From contig NZ_JAODTZ010000025.1 of NCBI RefSeq assembly GCF_025399795.1, positions 62,001 to 126,000 of the forward strand: a DNA stretch of 64,000 nucleotides. The letters run 5' to 3'. This DNA comes from Streptomyces rhizosphaerihabitans (GTDB lineage Bacteria > Actinomycetota > Actinomycetes > Streptomycetales > Streptomycetaceae). The notes beneath the pieces are model-generated. The model searched no databases and was not told the origin of the DNA. It saw only the letters and a list, made by a program, of their open reading frames with translations. Both the position numbers and the translations under genes were made by a program. The stretch's first letter is position 1, and each line of letters opens with the position of its first letter. Positions 56,353-64,000 of the stretch are shown piece by piece.

Positions 56353-57312
56353 ATGGTCAAGAACCGACACCCGGCCTGGCAGGCCGTCCCCGAGATCGTC
56401 TTCGCGGCCCCCGCCGGCACACCCGCCGGCCTGGAAGTGATCTCACTGGCCGCGCTGCGCGCCCGGTCCCGCGCCCACGGAATCGATCCCGGCGTGCCAC
56501 AGCGCCCCGCCTTCCACCAGGTGCTCACGCTCACCTCCGGCACACTGCGCCAGACCGTGGACTTCGCGGCCCGCGACGTCGAGCGGGGCTCCTGGCTGTG
56601 GACGCGCCCCGGGCAGGTCCTCCAGTGGGGAGATCTCACCCAGGCCGAGGGAACGCTGATCGTCTTCGAGCGGGACTTCCCGGGCGCGGCCACGGTCCGC
56701 GCGGCCCGGCTCGACGATCCGCACGCGCGCGTGCTGCGCACCCCGAAGGCCGAGGACGCCGCGTCGCTGCGGGTGGCCACGGCACATCTGGAGCACGAGT
56801 TCCTGACACCGGGGCGGCTGCCGCTCGACGCGCACATCGCCGTACTGCGTCATCTTCTGGACGTGCTGATCCTGCGCCTGGCCCACCTCGAGGTGCCCGA
56901 CAGCCCGGCCACCGGGCCAAGCGAAACCTTTCTCCGGTTCCGCGAGACCGTCGAACGGGACTTCGCGCACACCCGCCGGGTGGACGACTACGCCCTCGTC
57001 CTCGGTTACTCCGCCCGAACGCTGTCCCGGGCCGCCCTCGACTCGGCGGGGATCGGCGCCAAGGAGTTCATCGACCGCCGGGTCGTCCTGGAAGCCAAGC
57101 GGCTGCTCGCCCACACCGACCTGGCCGCCGCCCGCATCGCCGCCGAGCTGGGCTTTTCCAGTGCCACGAACTTCGCCAAGTACTTCCACCAGCGCGCCGG
57201 GCAGGCACCCATCGCGTTCCGCACGGCGGTACGCGGACAGGGCACGGGCATCCCGGGGGCACGGGCCGAAGAGGATTTCACCTCGCGAACCGGGCACGCG
57301 GCCGGTACGTGA
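56353..57312 (+). CDS. AraC family transcriptional regulator
   Basis: A 319-residue regulator. The N-terminal half (about 1-200) is a cupin-like AraC sensing domain (FHQVLTLTSGTLRQTVDFAARD, SWLWTRPGQVLQW). The C-terminal half (about 210-300) holds two HTH motifs (DDYALVLGYSARTLSRAALD and ARIAAELGFSSATNFAKYFH), with the typical GQAPIAFR end. ATG 56353 is the best family start. It is divergent from the small disrupted peptide gene at 56234 with a 118-bp gap, so it may regulate it. The 20-bp repeats that follow begin inside its last codons. Confidence 0.9.
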   Translation: MVKNRHPAWQAVPEIVFAAPAGTPAGLEVISLAALRARSRAHGIDPGVPQRPAFHQVLTLTSGTLRQTVDFAARDVERGSWLWTRPGQVLQWGDLTQAEGTLIVFERDFPGAATVRAARLDDPHARVLRTPKAEDAASLRVATAHLEHEFLTPGRLPLDAHIAVLRHLLDVLILRLAHLEVPDSPATGPSETFLRFRETVERDFAHTRRVDDYALVLGYSARTLSRAALDSAGIGAKEFIDRRVVLEAKRLLAHTDLAAARIAAELGFSSATNFAKYFHQRAGQAPIAFRTAVRGQGTGIPGARAEEDFTSRTGHAAGT

Positions 57313-57376
57313 GCGTGCCGACCGGTCCGTGAACGTGCCGGCCGGTACGTGAGCGTGCCGGCCGGCGTGTTGACCG
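57301..57376. repeat. 20-bp tandem repeats across the AraC stop codon
   Basis: Three near-identical 20-bp units (57301-57320, 57321-57340, 57341-57360) plus a partial fourth share GCCGGTACGTGAGCGTGCCG. The first unit contains the TGA stop of the AraC gene. Confidence 0.8.
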
Positions 57377-57461
57377 GGCCGTGCCGGACGGGGCCGAGTC
57401 GGCCGGGCCGGGCACCACGGACTGCGGGTCGGGTCAGGTCTGGTCGGGCGCCGACGACGGC

Positions 57462-57497
57462 GGGCTCCGGCGGAACGTCGCTGTTCCGCCGGAGCCC
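57462..57497. terminator. Bidirectional terminator hairpin
   Basis: Perfect 15-bp stem (57462-57476 with 57483-57497) around a six-base loop, placed between the convergent AraC and small secreted protein genes. Confidence 0.88.
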
Positions 57498-57550
57498 ACC
57501 GCGGCCGTGTCCGACGCGGACCCTTGCCCGCCATCAGCTCGCGCTACCCA

Positions 57551-57847
57551 CTAGCTCTCGATACCCCCGAGCAGCCCGGTGGCAGGCGCGGCGAGGTCGG
57601 TGACCTGGTGCAGCTGGTTCAGGTCGTTCAGTCGGTTCAGGCCGGCGAGCTGGGTGGAGGGCCGCAGAAGCTCGGCCTGGTCCTCGGCGGGGATGTCGCT
57701 CAGCGCGAGCGAGTCGAGGGTGGAGATGGGGTTCAGCTTCCCGGCGTCGTGGGCCTCCGAGCCCACGGCCGTCGCCATCGGCGCGGCAAGTCCCGTGACG
57801 CCGACGGCGAGACCAACGGCGGCGACGATACGTCGTGTTGAGATCAT
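57551..57847 (-). CDS. Small secreted protein
   Basis: A 98-residue protein. The signal peptide is residues 1-28 (TRRIVAAVGLAVGVTGLAAP, cleavage near ATA-V). The mature part is short and Leu/Asn-rich (LNPISTLDSLALSDIPAE, then LAGLNRLNDLNQLHQVTDL), with no cysteines. It belongs to a group of small secreted Streptomyces proteins of unknown function that resemble surface or aerial-hypha proteins in style only. ATG 57847 has a weak ribosome binding site. Confidence 0.78.
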   Translation of the reverse strand: MISTRRIVAAVGLAVGVTGLAAPMATAVGSEAHDAGKLNPISTLDSLALSDIPAEDQAELLRPSTQLAGLNRLNDLNQLHQVTDLAAPATGLLGGIES

Positions 57848-58017
57848 GCAATCAGCAACGGCCCCGGCCCCGGGCGGACACGGCCCGGTCCTCGCGCTCA
57901 CCCGAGAGGCGCATCGGGCTCTTGCGTTTGCCGTGGGCCCCGGGGCGGAGGAGGCTCGGTATGAGGCGCTTCGCGGTCGGCTCCGTGCCGGTCCGCGCCT
58001 TCCTGAGGAGGTCACTC

Positions 58018-58383
58018 ATGGGCACAGCGGCAGCCCCCGTCTTCGACACCGAGGCGCTGCGCCGGGGCATCGAAGGACACAGTGCGGCAGATCTGCTGTC
58101 GCTCTACGCGGACGACGCGGAACTGCGCGTCGTGGACCGCAACACGCAGCCCAGTCACCCGATGGTCAAACACGGTCGCACCGAGATCGCCGAGATGCTC
58201 AACGACGTCTACAGCCGGGACATGACGCACAAGATGGACCAGTGCGTCGTCCAGGGCGACCACGTCGCCTTCACCGAAACCTGCGTGTACGCGGACGGGG
58301 TACGGGTGATGAGCACGTCGATGATGTCGCTGCGCGACGGGAAAATCATCGAGCAGACACTGGTACAGGCATGGGACGAGTAG
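58018..58383 (+). CDS. NTF2-like/SnoaL-like protein
   Basis: A 121-residue single-domain protein: TEALRRGIEGHSAADLLSLYADDAELRVVD, then MVKHGRTEIAEMLNDVYSRD and VHGDHVAFTE-like VQGDHVAFTE, ending SLRDGKIIEQTLVQAWDE. The cone-shaped SnoaL/NTF2 fold is likely. ATG 58018 follows GAGGAGG. Function unknown (small-molecule binding or isomerase-like). A clean terminator follows. Confidence 0.85.
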   Translation: MGTAAAPVFDTEALRRGIEGHSAADLLSLYADDAELRVVDRNTQPSHPMVKHGRTEIAEMLNDVYSRDMTHKMDQCVVQGDHVAFTETCVYADGVRVMSTSMMSLRDGKIIEQTLVQAWDE

Positions 58384-58396
58384 GGAGGAGCTGGCC

Positions 58397-58433
58397 GAAG
58401 GTCCAGGTCAAGTCTCGTCTGACCTGGACCTTC
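58397..58433 (+). terminator. Terminator hairpin after the NTF2-like gene
   Basis: Perfect 14-bp stem (58397-58410 with 58420-58433), nine-base loop, 14 bp after the stop codon. Confidence 0.88.
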
Positions 58434-58713
58434 TCGGCGGGTACGGCGATGGGGAGGTCCCGTCCGTACCGACCTCGGCGCCGACGACCGGTGTCCGCGG
58501 CAGGCCTCCGCGTGACCGCCTCCCTCCTGGACTCGATACTGCGGACGGCGCGTTCGCACCCGCGTCCTCCGACCCCGCGTGCCGCACGAAGGCTGCGCAT
58601 CCGGCCCCGGTGAGCGGCACCCCGGCCGGCGGGGCGCTCCGGACGACCGGACCGGCGGCATCCCGAGGAACTCACCTCCCGGGCCCAGCTCATGGACGGT
58701 CGCGGTCCCGCCC

Positions 58714-59724
58714 TCAGTGCTGGGCCGGAACCGCTCGGACGATCGGCTCCGCCGCCTGGAGAAGCATCGGGGAGGCCAGGTCCACGAGGTCGTACAGAAC
58801 GGACAAATAGGCCGTGTCGCCGCCGAGTTCGCGCAGGAGGCGGTGAGCCCTGTCGCGGAAGACGCTGATGTCCTGTTCGTACCGACGCAGCACGTCCGGC
58901 GCGAGAAGGACGGCCGTGAGCGCCGCGCAGGCGTCGGGCGAGCGGCGTGCGGCGGCGTGCAGTTCCAGGGCGCGGCCCACCGAATCGGGGGCCGCGTTCT
59001 CCAAGGCGCACGCCAGCAGATACGTCACCGTGCCGTTCGCGAGGTCTTCGTTGCGGCCGGTCAGGATGTCCTGCTGATCGTTGAACAGCTGCCACAGGAT
59101 GCCGAAGACGTTGCCGAACTCCCGCCAGAGTTCCACTCTTTCGACCGCACGGCCCGCCAGTTGCGCGGCCATGGCCGTGACCATGCTGAACGGCGCGCCG
59201 GACTTCCCGAGATACGCGGTGACCACGGCGTCGCGCGTGGCCGCGCCAACGTCCGCGCGAAGGTCCCTCAACTGCCCCTCGGTCGCGGTGATCCAGCACC
59301 TCACGATCTCGGCCGACAGTGGTACGCGCGCCTTTTCGGGGATCCGGGGCGACTGAACGACGAGCAGGGGGAGCGGAATTCCGCTGACGACCGTGGCGAG
59401 CAGCGCCTCGCTCTCGCCGAGACCACCGGCGGCGAAGACGGCCTGGCCGTCGGCGAGGTCGTCCAGGTAGCACGCCGAGGTCCACCACAGTTCATGGACG
59501 ACGGCCAGCGGAACAGCCGGTCCGGGCTCCCCCGTCTCCACGGCGTGGACGATCACCGGCAGTACGGACAGGGGATAGGCGAACGTCCGGTGTTCCAGGA
59601 GTTCGGCGACCGACGCCCGGACCGAGGCGGCCGATGGCCCCAGCAGATCCAGTGCGGAATTCCGCTCCGCCTCGATGTCCGCGGACATCTCCCGATGCAG
59701 ATCCATGTACGACTTCGTCCGCAC
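58714..59724 (-). CDS. Polyprenyl-synthetase-like protein, possible terpene synthase
   Basis: About 336 residues, all-helical. The first aspartate-rich motif is DDLAD (Asp88, 89, 92, in ACYLDDLADGQ) and the second is NDQQD (Asn215, Asp216, Asp219, in QLFNDQQDILTG). These and the YLGKSG block near 172 place it in the trans-prenyltransferase fold. It is divergent within that fold and could be a prenyl-diphosphate synthase, a ComQ-like peptide prenylase or an unusual class I terpene cyclase. No typical IDS partner is nearby. I start it at GTG 59724, behind GGTGGGGGTGGA; ATG 59706 is possible. Divergent from the glycosyltransferase gene 161 bp away. Confidence 0.82.
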   Translation of the reverse strand: MRTKSYMDLHREMSADIEAERNSALDLLGPSAASVRASVAELLEHRTFAYPLSVLPVIVHAVETGEPGPAVPLAVVHELWWTSACYLDDLADGQAVFAAGGLGESEALLATVVSGIPLPLLVVQSPRIPEKARVPLSAEIVRCWITATEGQLRDLRADVGAATRDAVVTAYLGKSGAPFSMVTAMAAQLAGRAVERVELWREFGNVFGILWQLFNDQQDILTGRNEDLANGTVTYLLACALENAAPDSVGRALELHAAARRSPDACAALTAVLLAPDVLRRYEQDISVFRDRAHRLLRELGGDTAYLSVLYDLVDLASPMLLQAAEPIVRAVPAQH

Positions 59725-59885
59725 GCAGTCCACCCCCACCACCGAATTAATCGAGCACCGATTCGATCATTCGCCATGATGGCGAGCTAGAGCAACATTG
59801 CGCCAAGGCCTGTTCCTTACGGGCCCCGTCCTGCGCTCCGTGAAGCGACGGACCGCCGGCTGCGAACCCCGCCATACTGACCGTC

Positions 59886-61139
59886 GTGCGAGTAGCGATC
59901 ATGACCGCGGGTTCACGGGGCGATGTGGCGCCGTTCACCGGACTCGGGCACGGCCTGGTGCGGGCCGGGCACGAGGTCACCCTGGTGACGCACGGGTGCT
60001 TCGCGGACCTGGTGTCGGATTCGGGGGTGGGCTTCCACGCACTGCCCGTCGATCCGCGGGCCGAACTGGAGTCCGTGCGCGGACAGCGGCTGCATCGCAG
60101 CACCACCGGAGCCGGAAAGATCGTCCGGCTCGTCGAGATGGCCCGGTCGGTCGTAGGGCGGCTGGCCGACGACATGATCGCGGCGGCCCGCTCCAGCGAC
60201 GTACTCCTGCTGTCCGGTTCACTGGGACCTCTCGGGTACGCCGTCGCGGAGGGGCTGGCCCTGCCCAGCATGGGAGTGCATCTCCAACCGCTCTCCCCCA
60301 CAAGGGAGTTCGCCCCTCCGGTGGCCGGTGTCCGCTCGTGGGGGCCCACCATGAACCGGGCGGCCGGGTACGCCGTCAACCTGGCCCTCGAGCGGGTCTT
60401 CGCCGAGACCGTGCGGAACGTGCGCATGCGGCTCGGCCTTCCGCCCGTCGGCCCCGTCGCGGCCCACCGCGCCCGCGAGCGGCAGGCGTGGCCGGTGCAC
60501 CACGGGTTCAGCCCTCTGGTGGTGCGCCGGCCGCCGGACTGGCGGCGCGGGCTCGACGTGTCCGGGTACTGGTGGCCCTACGACGGCGAGGACGCCCGGC
60601 TCCCCTCCACGCTGCGGGACTTCCTGGACGCGGGCCCCGCTCCGGTCTTCGTGGGCCTGGGCAGCGCCACCGTCCCCGATCCCGAGCGGCTGAGCACCGA
60701 GGTGGTGCGCGCCCTGCGGGCCGCCGGGCTGCGCGGTGTGATCCAGCGGGGGTGGGGTGAGCTGCGCGCCACCGGCGACGACATGTTCACGGTCGGAGAG
60801 GTGCCGCACTCCCTCCTGTTCCCCCGGATGGCCGCGGTGGTGCATCACGCCGGGGCCGGTACGACAGCGGCGGGGCTGCGGGCCGGGGTCCCCGCGGTAC
60901 CCGTGCCGATCCAGTTCGACGAGGGGTTCTGGGCCGCCCGGCTCGTCGCACTCGGCGTGTCGCCCGGCGCCCTGTCGCTGCGGGGGCTGCGCGCCGAACG
61001 GCTGACGGCGGCTCTGGTCCGGGCGGCCACGGAACCCTCGTACCGACGGCGCGCGCAAGACCTGGCGGAGCGCCTTCGCGCCGAGGACGGGGTGGCACCG
61101 GTCGCGGAGGCGCTCGACCGGCTCGGGCGGCTCGGCTGA
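59886..61139 (+). CDS. GT1 family glycosyltransferase
   Basis: A 417-residue GT-B glycosyltransferase of the sterol/macrolide glucosyltransferase kind. The N-terminal acceptor domain begins MRVAIMTAGSRGDVAPFTGLG; the donor domain has FVGLGSATVPDPERL near 255 and the sugar-nucleotide block VVHHAGAGTTAAGLRAGVPA near 320, followed by PIQFDEGFWAARL. GTG 59886 is the family start. Acceptors of this family are lipids, terpenoids or polyketides. It is divergent from the prenyl-synthase-like gene, so glycosylation of a terpenoid is an attractive but unproven idea. Confidence 0.9.
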   Translation: MRVAIMTAGSRGDVAPFTGLGHGLVRAGHEVTLVTHGCFADLVSDSGVGFHALPVDPRAELESVRGQRLHRSTTGAGKIVRLVEMARSVVGRLADDMIAAARSSDVLLLSGSLGPLGYAVAEGLALPSMGVHLQPLSPTREFAPPVAGVRSWGPTMNRAAGYAVNLALERVFAETVRNVRMRLGLPPVGPVAAHRARERQAWPVHHGFSPLVVRRPPDWRRGLDVSGYWWPYDGEDARLPSTLRDFLDAGPAPVFVGLGSATVPDPERLSTEVVRALRAAGLRGVIQRGWGELRATGDDMFTVGEVPHSLLFPRMAAVVHHAGAGTTAAGLRAGVPAVPVPIQFDEGFWAARLVALGVSPGALSLRGLRAERLTAALVRAATEPSYRRRAQDLAERLRAEDGVAPVAEALDRLGRLG

Positions 61140-61341
61140 CTCGCGGGCAGCTCCGGCAGCTCGGCTGACTCGCGGGCAGCTCCGGCGGCTCCGGCGGGCT
61201 CGGCTGACTCGAAAGCCGGCGTGGACGCACCCCTCGCCGTCTCGGGGGCGGCTCCGGCGGCTCGGCTGACTCGCGGGCAGCTCCGGCAGTTCCGGCGGGC
61301 TCGGCTGACTCGAAAGCCGGCGTGGGCGCACCCCTCGCCGT
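61131..61341. repeat. 101-bp tandem repeat at the glycosyltransferase 3' end
   Basis: A 101-bp unit (61160-61260) is repeated from 61261, matching closely to 61341, with a partial copy (61131-61159) that includes the glycosyltransferase stop codon. The best-conserved part is a 51-bp block at 61190-61240 and 61291-61341 with one mismatch. Confidence 0.85.
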
Positions 61342-61475
61342 TTCGCGTCCGCCGCCTGCGGACCCGTCGGCACCTCCGCTCACGAGCTGGTGGCGATACC
61401 TGCCCAAGGGCCCATACCCGGCTCCGCTCACGGGCTCCCGGCCATGCCTCCCGCGGACGCGCGGCCACCTTTCGT
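61342..61475. other. Gap between glycosyltransferase repeats and TetR gene
   Basis: No gene or hairpin of note; together with the repeat tract it forms the 336-bp gap between the convergent glycosyltransferase and TetR genes. Confidence 0.35.
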
Positions 61476-62147
61476 TCACGGGCCCGCGGCCCCCTTTGCG
61501 CCCCAGCCGGCGGGGCGCAGGATCCCGAGCAACTGGCGGACCAGTTCCTCCACGACCTCGTCCAGGGACGCGTCCACCCATCCGGCGTTCCAGTCGTGCA
61601 GCAGGCCGTTCACGCTGCCGATGAAGGCGGTCGCGGCCAGGCGGTAGTCGCGCGGCGCCGCCTCGCCACGGGCGACGGCGGTCGCCGCCTCGCCGCAGAT
61701 GAACTCCACCCAGCGGGCCCGGCGGGCGAGCCGCTGGTCCTCGATCCGGGGGCTCACGCCGATGATCTCCACGAAGGTGATGCGGATGCGGCGGGGATCG
61801 CTCGTCACGTTCGCCGCGTAGGCGTGGAAGAGGGCGGTGACGCGCTCGGGCAGCGGCAGGTCGCGGGCCTCGGCGAGCGCGGCCAGGGCGGCCTCCTCGG
61901 CCCAGTCGTTGACCTGGAGATGGAGGGCGGCCAGTACGTCTTCGAGGCCCCGGAACGCCTCGTAGAACTGGCGCGTGGACAATCCCGCCGCCTCACTGAG
62001 GGCCGCCACGGTCGTGGACCGGTACCCGGGTCCGTCGCCGAACAGCTGGAGCCCGGCGTCGAGGAAGCGGCGGCGGCGCTCCGCCTGCCGTTCCTCGGCC
62101 GTTCTGCCGCCGTATCGGCCGGTGGGCTGTCTGAGCCTGCCCGCCAC
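61476..62147 (-). CDS. TetR family transcriptional regulator
   Basis: A 223-residue TetR protein. The basic N-terminus (RYGGRTAEERQAERRRRFLD) precedes the HTH (STTVAALSEAAGLSTRQFYE, residues about 45-64); the ligand domain follows with no recognisable subfamily. GTG 62147 has GGGAGGA upstream, favouring it over GTG 62171. It is divergent from the secreted beta-propeller gene, and a 16-bp palindrome between them (62238-62253) is the likely operator. Confidence 0.9.
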   Translation of the reverse strand: MAGRLRQPTGRYGGRTAEERQAERRRRFLDAGLQLFGDGPGYRSTTVAALSEAAGLSTRQFYEAFRGLEDVLAALHLQVNDWAEEAALAALAEARDLPLPERVTALFHAYAANVTSDPRRIRITFVEIIGVSPRIEDQRLARRARWVEFICGEAATAVARGEAAPRDYRLAATAFIGSVNGLLHDWNAGWVDASLDEVVEELVRQLLGILRPAGWGAKGAAGP

Positions 62148-62237
62148 GCGTTCCTCCCTCGGCGCCGACACGAACCAGCGTTCGCCCCTTCGACGATTTT
62201 GTCGTGTACCGCCCCTTGTGGAGAGGCTCCCCCAGTC

Positions 62238-62253
62238 CTTACTTTCCAGTAAG
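62238..62253. promoter_or_regulatory. Palindromic operator CTTACT-N4-AGTAAG
   Basis: A perfect 6+6 inverted repeat with four central bases (TTCC), typical in form of TetR-family operators, between the TetR gene (start 62147) and the beta-propeller gene (start 62402). Confidence 0.62.
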
Positions 62254-62290
62254 CACACTTTGAAAGCGGGCATGTTCAGATTTCCTCTTG

Positions 62291-62320
62291 TCATGCTCTC
62301 GACATTCATGCTCTCGGCAT
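62291..62320. repeat. Two 15-bp direct repeats upstream of the beta-propeller gene
   Basis: TCATGCTCTCGACAT (62291-62305) and TCATGCTCTCGGCAT (62306-62320) are adjacent and differ at one base. They lie in the leader of the beta-propeller gene and could be a second regulator site. Confidence 0.7.
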
Positions 62321-62401
62321 GCACAGCAGGCCCCCGTTCACCGCACGCTCCCGGTTCACCGTGCCCGTCACCCGCACTCCCCACTACGACAGGGACCCTC
62401 C

Positions 62402-63661
62402 ATGTCCGTCCTCAGAGCCAGACACCTCTGTTCTCTCGCCGCGGCCCTCACGCTCACCCTCGGCGCCACGGCGACCGCCGCGACCGCCGCCGGCGCGCAG
62501 GCCTCCGCCACCGATCTGCGCGAGGTGATGTTCGTCGGCAACAACTGGGAAGGCACCGCGGACGTCATCCGGTCCACCGGTGACTTCGCGAAGGTCGGCC
62601 GGATCAACGTCATCCCGGACAAGAACGAGCGGCTCGCGGCGATCAACGCCGATCCCATCAAGTGGGCCTACTTCATGGGAATTCGAAGCGGTGTCGGCGA
62701 GGGACACGACCAGTTCGTCGACGACATGTACTCCACGCCCGACGGCAGGTCGGTAGTGGTCTCACGCCCGAGTTTCGCCGACGTCGTCTCGATCGACCTC
62801 GCCACCGGACGGATCAACTGGCGTTTTCCCGTGGCGGGTTACCGCTCGGACCACATGGCCGTGTCCCCCGACGGCACCCGGGTCGCGGTCTCGGCCTCGA
62901 CCGCGAACACCGTGCACGTTCTCGACATCACGACCGGCCGGCAGCTCGGTTCCTTCGGCACCGGCGACAAGCCGCACGAGAACATCTTCACCCACGACGG
63001 CAAGTACATCTGGAACATGGCCATCGGTGATGTCACCACCGCTCTCGACGACCCCTGGCTGGACTGGACCAAGGGCGACCGGAAGATCACCGTCGTCGAC
63101 GCGACCACCTACAAGCAGGTCAAGGTGATCGACATGCGCCAGCGCCTCGACGCGATCGGCCTCACGGACTTCTCCGACGCCGTCCGCCCGGCCGTCTTCT
63201 CGCCGGACGAGTCCAAGCTGTACTTCCAGGTGTCGTTCTTCAACGGTTTCCTGGAGTACGACGTCGCCACCGACCGGATCACCCGGGTCAAGACCCTTCC
63301 GAAGAACCCCGCCACCAGCAGCGACCGCACGACCTGGGTCAACGACTCGCGCCACCACGGCATTTCGATGAACCCGTCGGGAACCAAGCTGTGCGTGGCG
63401 GGGACGATGGACGACTACGCGACCGTCGTCGACCGCGCGAGCCTCCAGGAAGGCCCGCTGGTCCCCGCCTCCAAGCCGTACTGGGCGACCGTGAGCGGTG
63501 ACGGCAAGGACTGTGTCGTCTCCGAGAGCGGCGCCGACCAGGTAACCGCCATCGACTTCGCCACCGGGCAGAAGACGGTGTCGGTGCCGGTCGGCGACCA
63601 CCCCCAGCGGGTTCGCCTCGGCCATGTGGAGGCGAACTGGAGCGGCCCGTCCGGTAGCTGA
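62402..63661 (+). CDS. Secreted beta-propeller (YncE/YVTN-type) protein
   Basis: A 419-residue secreted protein. The signal peptide is residues 1-36 (LCSLAAALTLTLGATATAA). The rest is built of repeated blades of the YVTN/lactonase-like type: MAVSPDGTRVAVSASTANTV, ENIFTHDGKYIWNMAIGD, AVFSPDESKLYFQVSFFNG, GISMNPSGTKLCVAGTMDD. Such propellers bind or process small ligands or proteins at the cell surface; no catalytic motif is visible. ATG 62402 is preceded by AGGGA. Expression is probably set by the divergent TetR protein. Confidence 0.88.
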   Translation: MSVLRARHLCSLAAALTLTLGATATAATAAGAQASATDLREVMFVGNNWEGTADVIRSTGDFAKVGRINVIPDKNERLAAINADPIKWAYFMGIRSGVGEGHDQFVDDMYSTPDGRSVVVSRPSFADVVSIDLATGRINWRFPVAGYRSDHMAVSPDGTRVAVSASTANTVHVLDITTGRQLGSFGTGDKPHENIFTHDGKYIWNMAIGDVTTALDDPWLDWTKGDRKITVVDATTYKQVKVIDMRQRLDAIGLTDFSDAVRPAVFSPDESKLYFQVSFFNGFLEYDVATDRITRVKTLPKNPATSSDRTTWVNDSRHHGISMNPSGTKLCVAGTMDDYATVVDRASLQEGPLVPASKPYWATVSGDGKDCVVSESGADQVTAIDFATGQKTVSVPVGDHPQRVRLGHVEANWSGPSGS

Positions 63662-63668
63662 CCGGTGC

Positions 63669-64000
63669 TCAGCCGAATCGCGTGGCGGCCCAGGCGGCCA
63701 GTTCGGTGCGGGCCCCGTTCAGCAGGGCGGAGGACGGAGCGCTCGCCCCGTTCGTGACCAGCGCGTAGTGCAGGGTTCCCGAGCCGGGTGCGGTGAGCAG
63801 GAGGCGTCGGCTTCCGGTGCCGCCCGGCTCGGGGGCAACGGCGACAGGTGCCGTCGAGGTGTAGGCGGGCGGGGAGAGCATCGCTCCGAGGTCGGACACC
63901 ACCGTCGTGGCCGCGGCCGGGAAGGACGCCGGCAGATGGAGTTCCGTCGGGGCGGTCCCGCCGTCGGAGCGCCAGACGAGCAGGCCGTACTGCCCCGCTC
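63669..64000 (-). CDS. 3' part of a secreted glycosidase-like gene (truncated by window edge)
   Basis: Only the last 110 codons are inside the window; the frame stays open to the edge (YGLLVWRSDGGTAPTELHLP, then a stretch ending in VVSDLGAMLSPP and LHYALVTNG). The composition and the LHLPAS, LLLTAPGSGTLHYALV pattern recall the C-terminal all-beta domain of secreted GH5-type cellulase/endoglycoceramidase-like enzymes of Streptomyces. The catalytic part lies outside, so the call rests on this domain only. It begins eight bases after the convergent beta-propeller stop. Confidence 0.55.
   Translation of the reverse strand, partial: AGQYGLLVWRSDGGTAPTELHLPASFPAAATTVVSDLGAMLSPPAYTSTAPVAVAPEPGGTGSRRLLLTAPGSGTLHYALVTNGASAPSSALLNGARTELAAWAATRFG

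Noticed and set aside
57301..57376. CRISPR-like array in the 20-bp repeats
   Set aside because: The units are directly adjacent without spacers, so they are a simple tandem repeat. The same applies to the 7-bp and 8-bp arrays at 15027 and 56009.

Overview
The window is high-GC DNA with strong third-position GC bias, frequent GTG starts and many Sec-secreted carbohydrate-active enzymes. The gene families (mycothiol-linked dehydrogenase, LAETG sortase substrate, streptogrisin-like protease, F420-type PPOX enzyme, CBM13 lectin domains, DUF1206) point to a Streptomyces chromosome, probably a non-core arm-like region. Most genes stand alone or in pairs. I see no rRNA, tRNA, CRISPR array, insertion sequence or phage genes.

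Layout. 0-8 kb: an unrecognised DNA-binding-like protein, a secreted GH92 mannosidase, a TetX-like flavin monooxygenase with its TetR gene, a DUF2238 membrane protein behind a triple 15-bp operator, and an aldo/keto reductase. 8-15 kb: GH15 glucoamylase/trehalase-like enzyme, a small membrane protein, a CPA-type antiporter, a decayed membrane-protein gene, an SDR and gluconokinase. 15.5-20.7 kb: two secreted ricin-lectin (CBM13) proteins, one beta-helix and one ThuA-like, then a coupled DUF1206 pair. 20.9-27.4 kb: RpiR-type regulator, small conserved protein, MBL hydrolase, DUF1232 protein, a TerD-CAP fusion and a secreted serine hydrolase. 27.4-31.8 kb: GH65 phosphorylase/hydrolase coupled to a beta-phosphoglucomutase-like HAD, an NTF2-like protein and a P-loop kinase. 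32-37.4 kb: peptidoglycan-binding membrane protein, DUF6445 oxygenase, DUF5519 protein, LAETG surface protein, and a TetR with a Zn-ribbon OB-fold gene sharing an operator. 37.5-46 kb: pectate lyases PL3 and PL1, F420-type enzyme, acid phosphatase, NDH-2-like oxidoreductase, DJ-1/PfpI protein, membrane-tailed protease, L,D-transpeptidase. 46-54 kb: two SDRs, the mycothiol-dependent formaldehyde/nitrosothiol dehydrogenase with its MBL partner, and a sulfur-detoxification locus (MBL-rhodanese fusion, TauE exporter, CstR-like repressor, membrane rhodanese) bound together by three near-identical palindromic operators. 54-64 kb: ABC exporter, a frame-disrupted small peptide gene, AraC regulator, small secreted protein, NTF2-like protein, a divergent prenyl-synthase/glycosyltransferase pair, a TetR divergent from a secreted beta-propeller, and the 3' end of a secreted glycosidase-like gene.

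How the genes work together. Plant and fungal polymer degradation dominates (GH92, PL1, PL3, CBM13 proteins), with regulatory sites of LacI, GntR and chitinase-promoter type. The clearest functional unit is the persulfide/sulfide locus at 50.7-54.1 kb. The best candidates for something undescribed are the small peptide gene at 56.1-56.2 kb whose coding signal jumps frame, the prenyl-synthase/glycosyltransferase pair at 58.7-61.1 kb, the TetR/Zn-ribbon regulatory circuit at 36-37 kb and the TerD-CAP fusion at 24-25.7 kb. All functional names come from reading the sequence; no database search was run.
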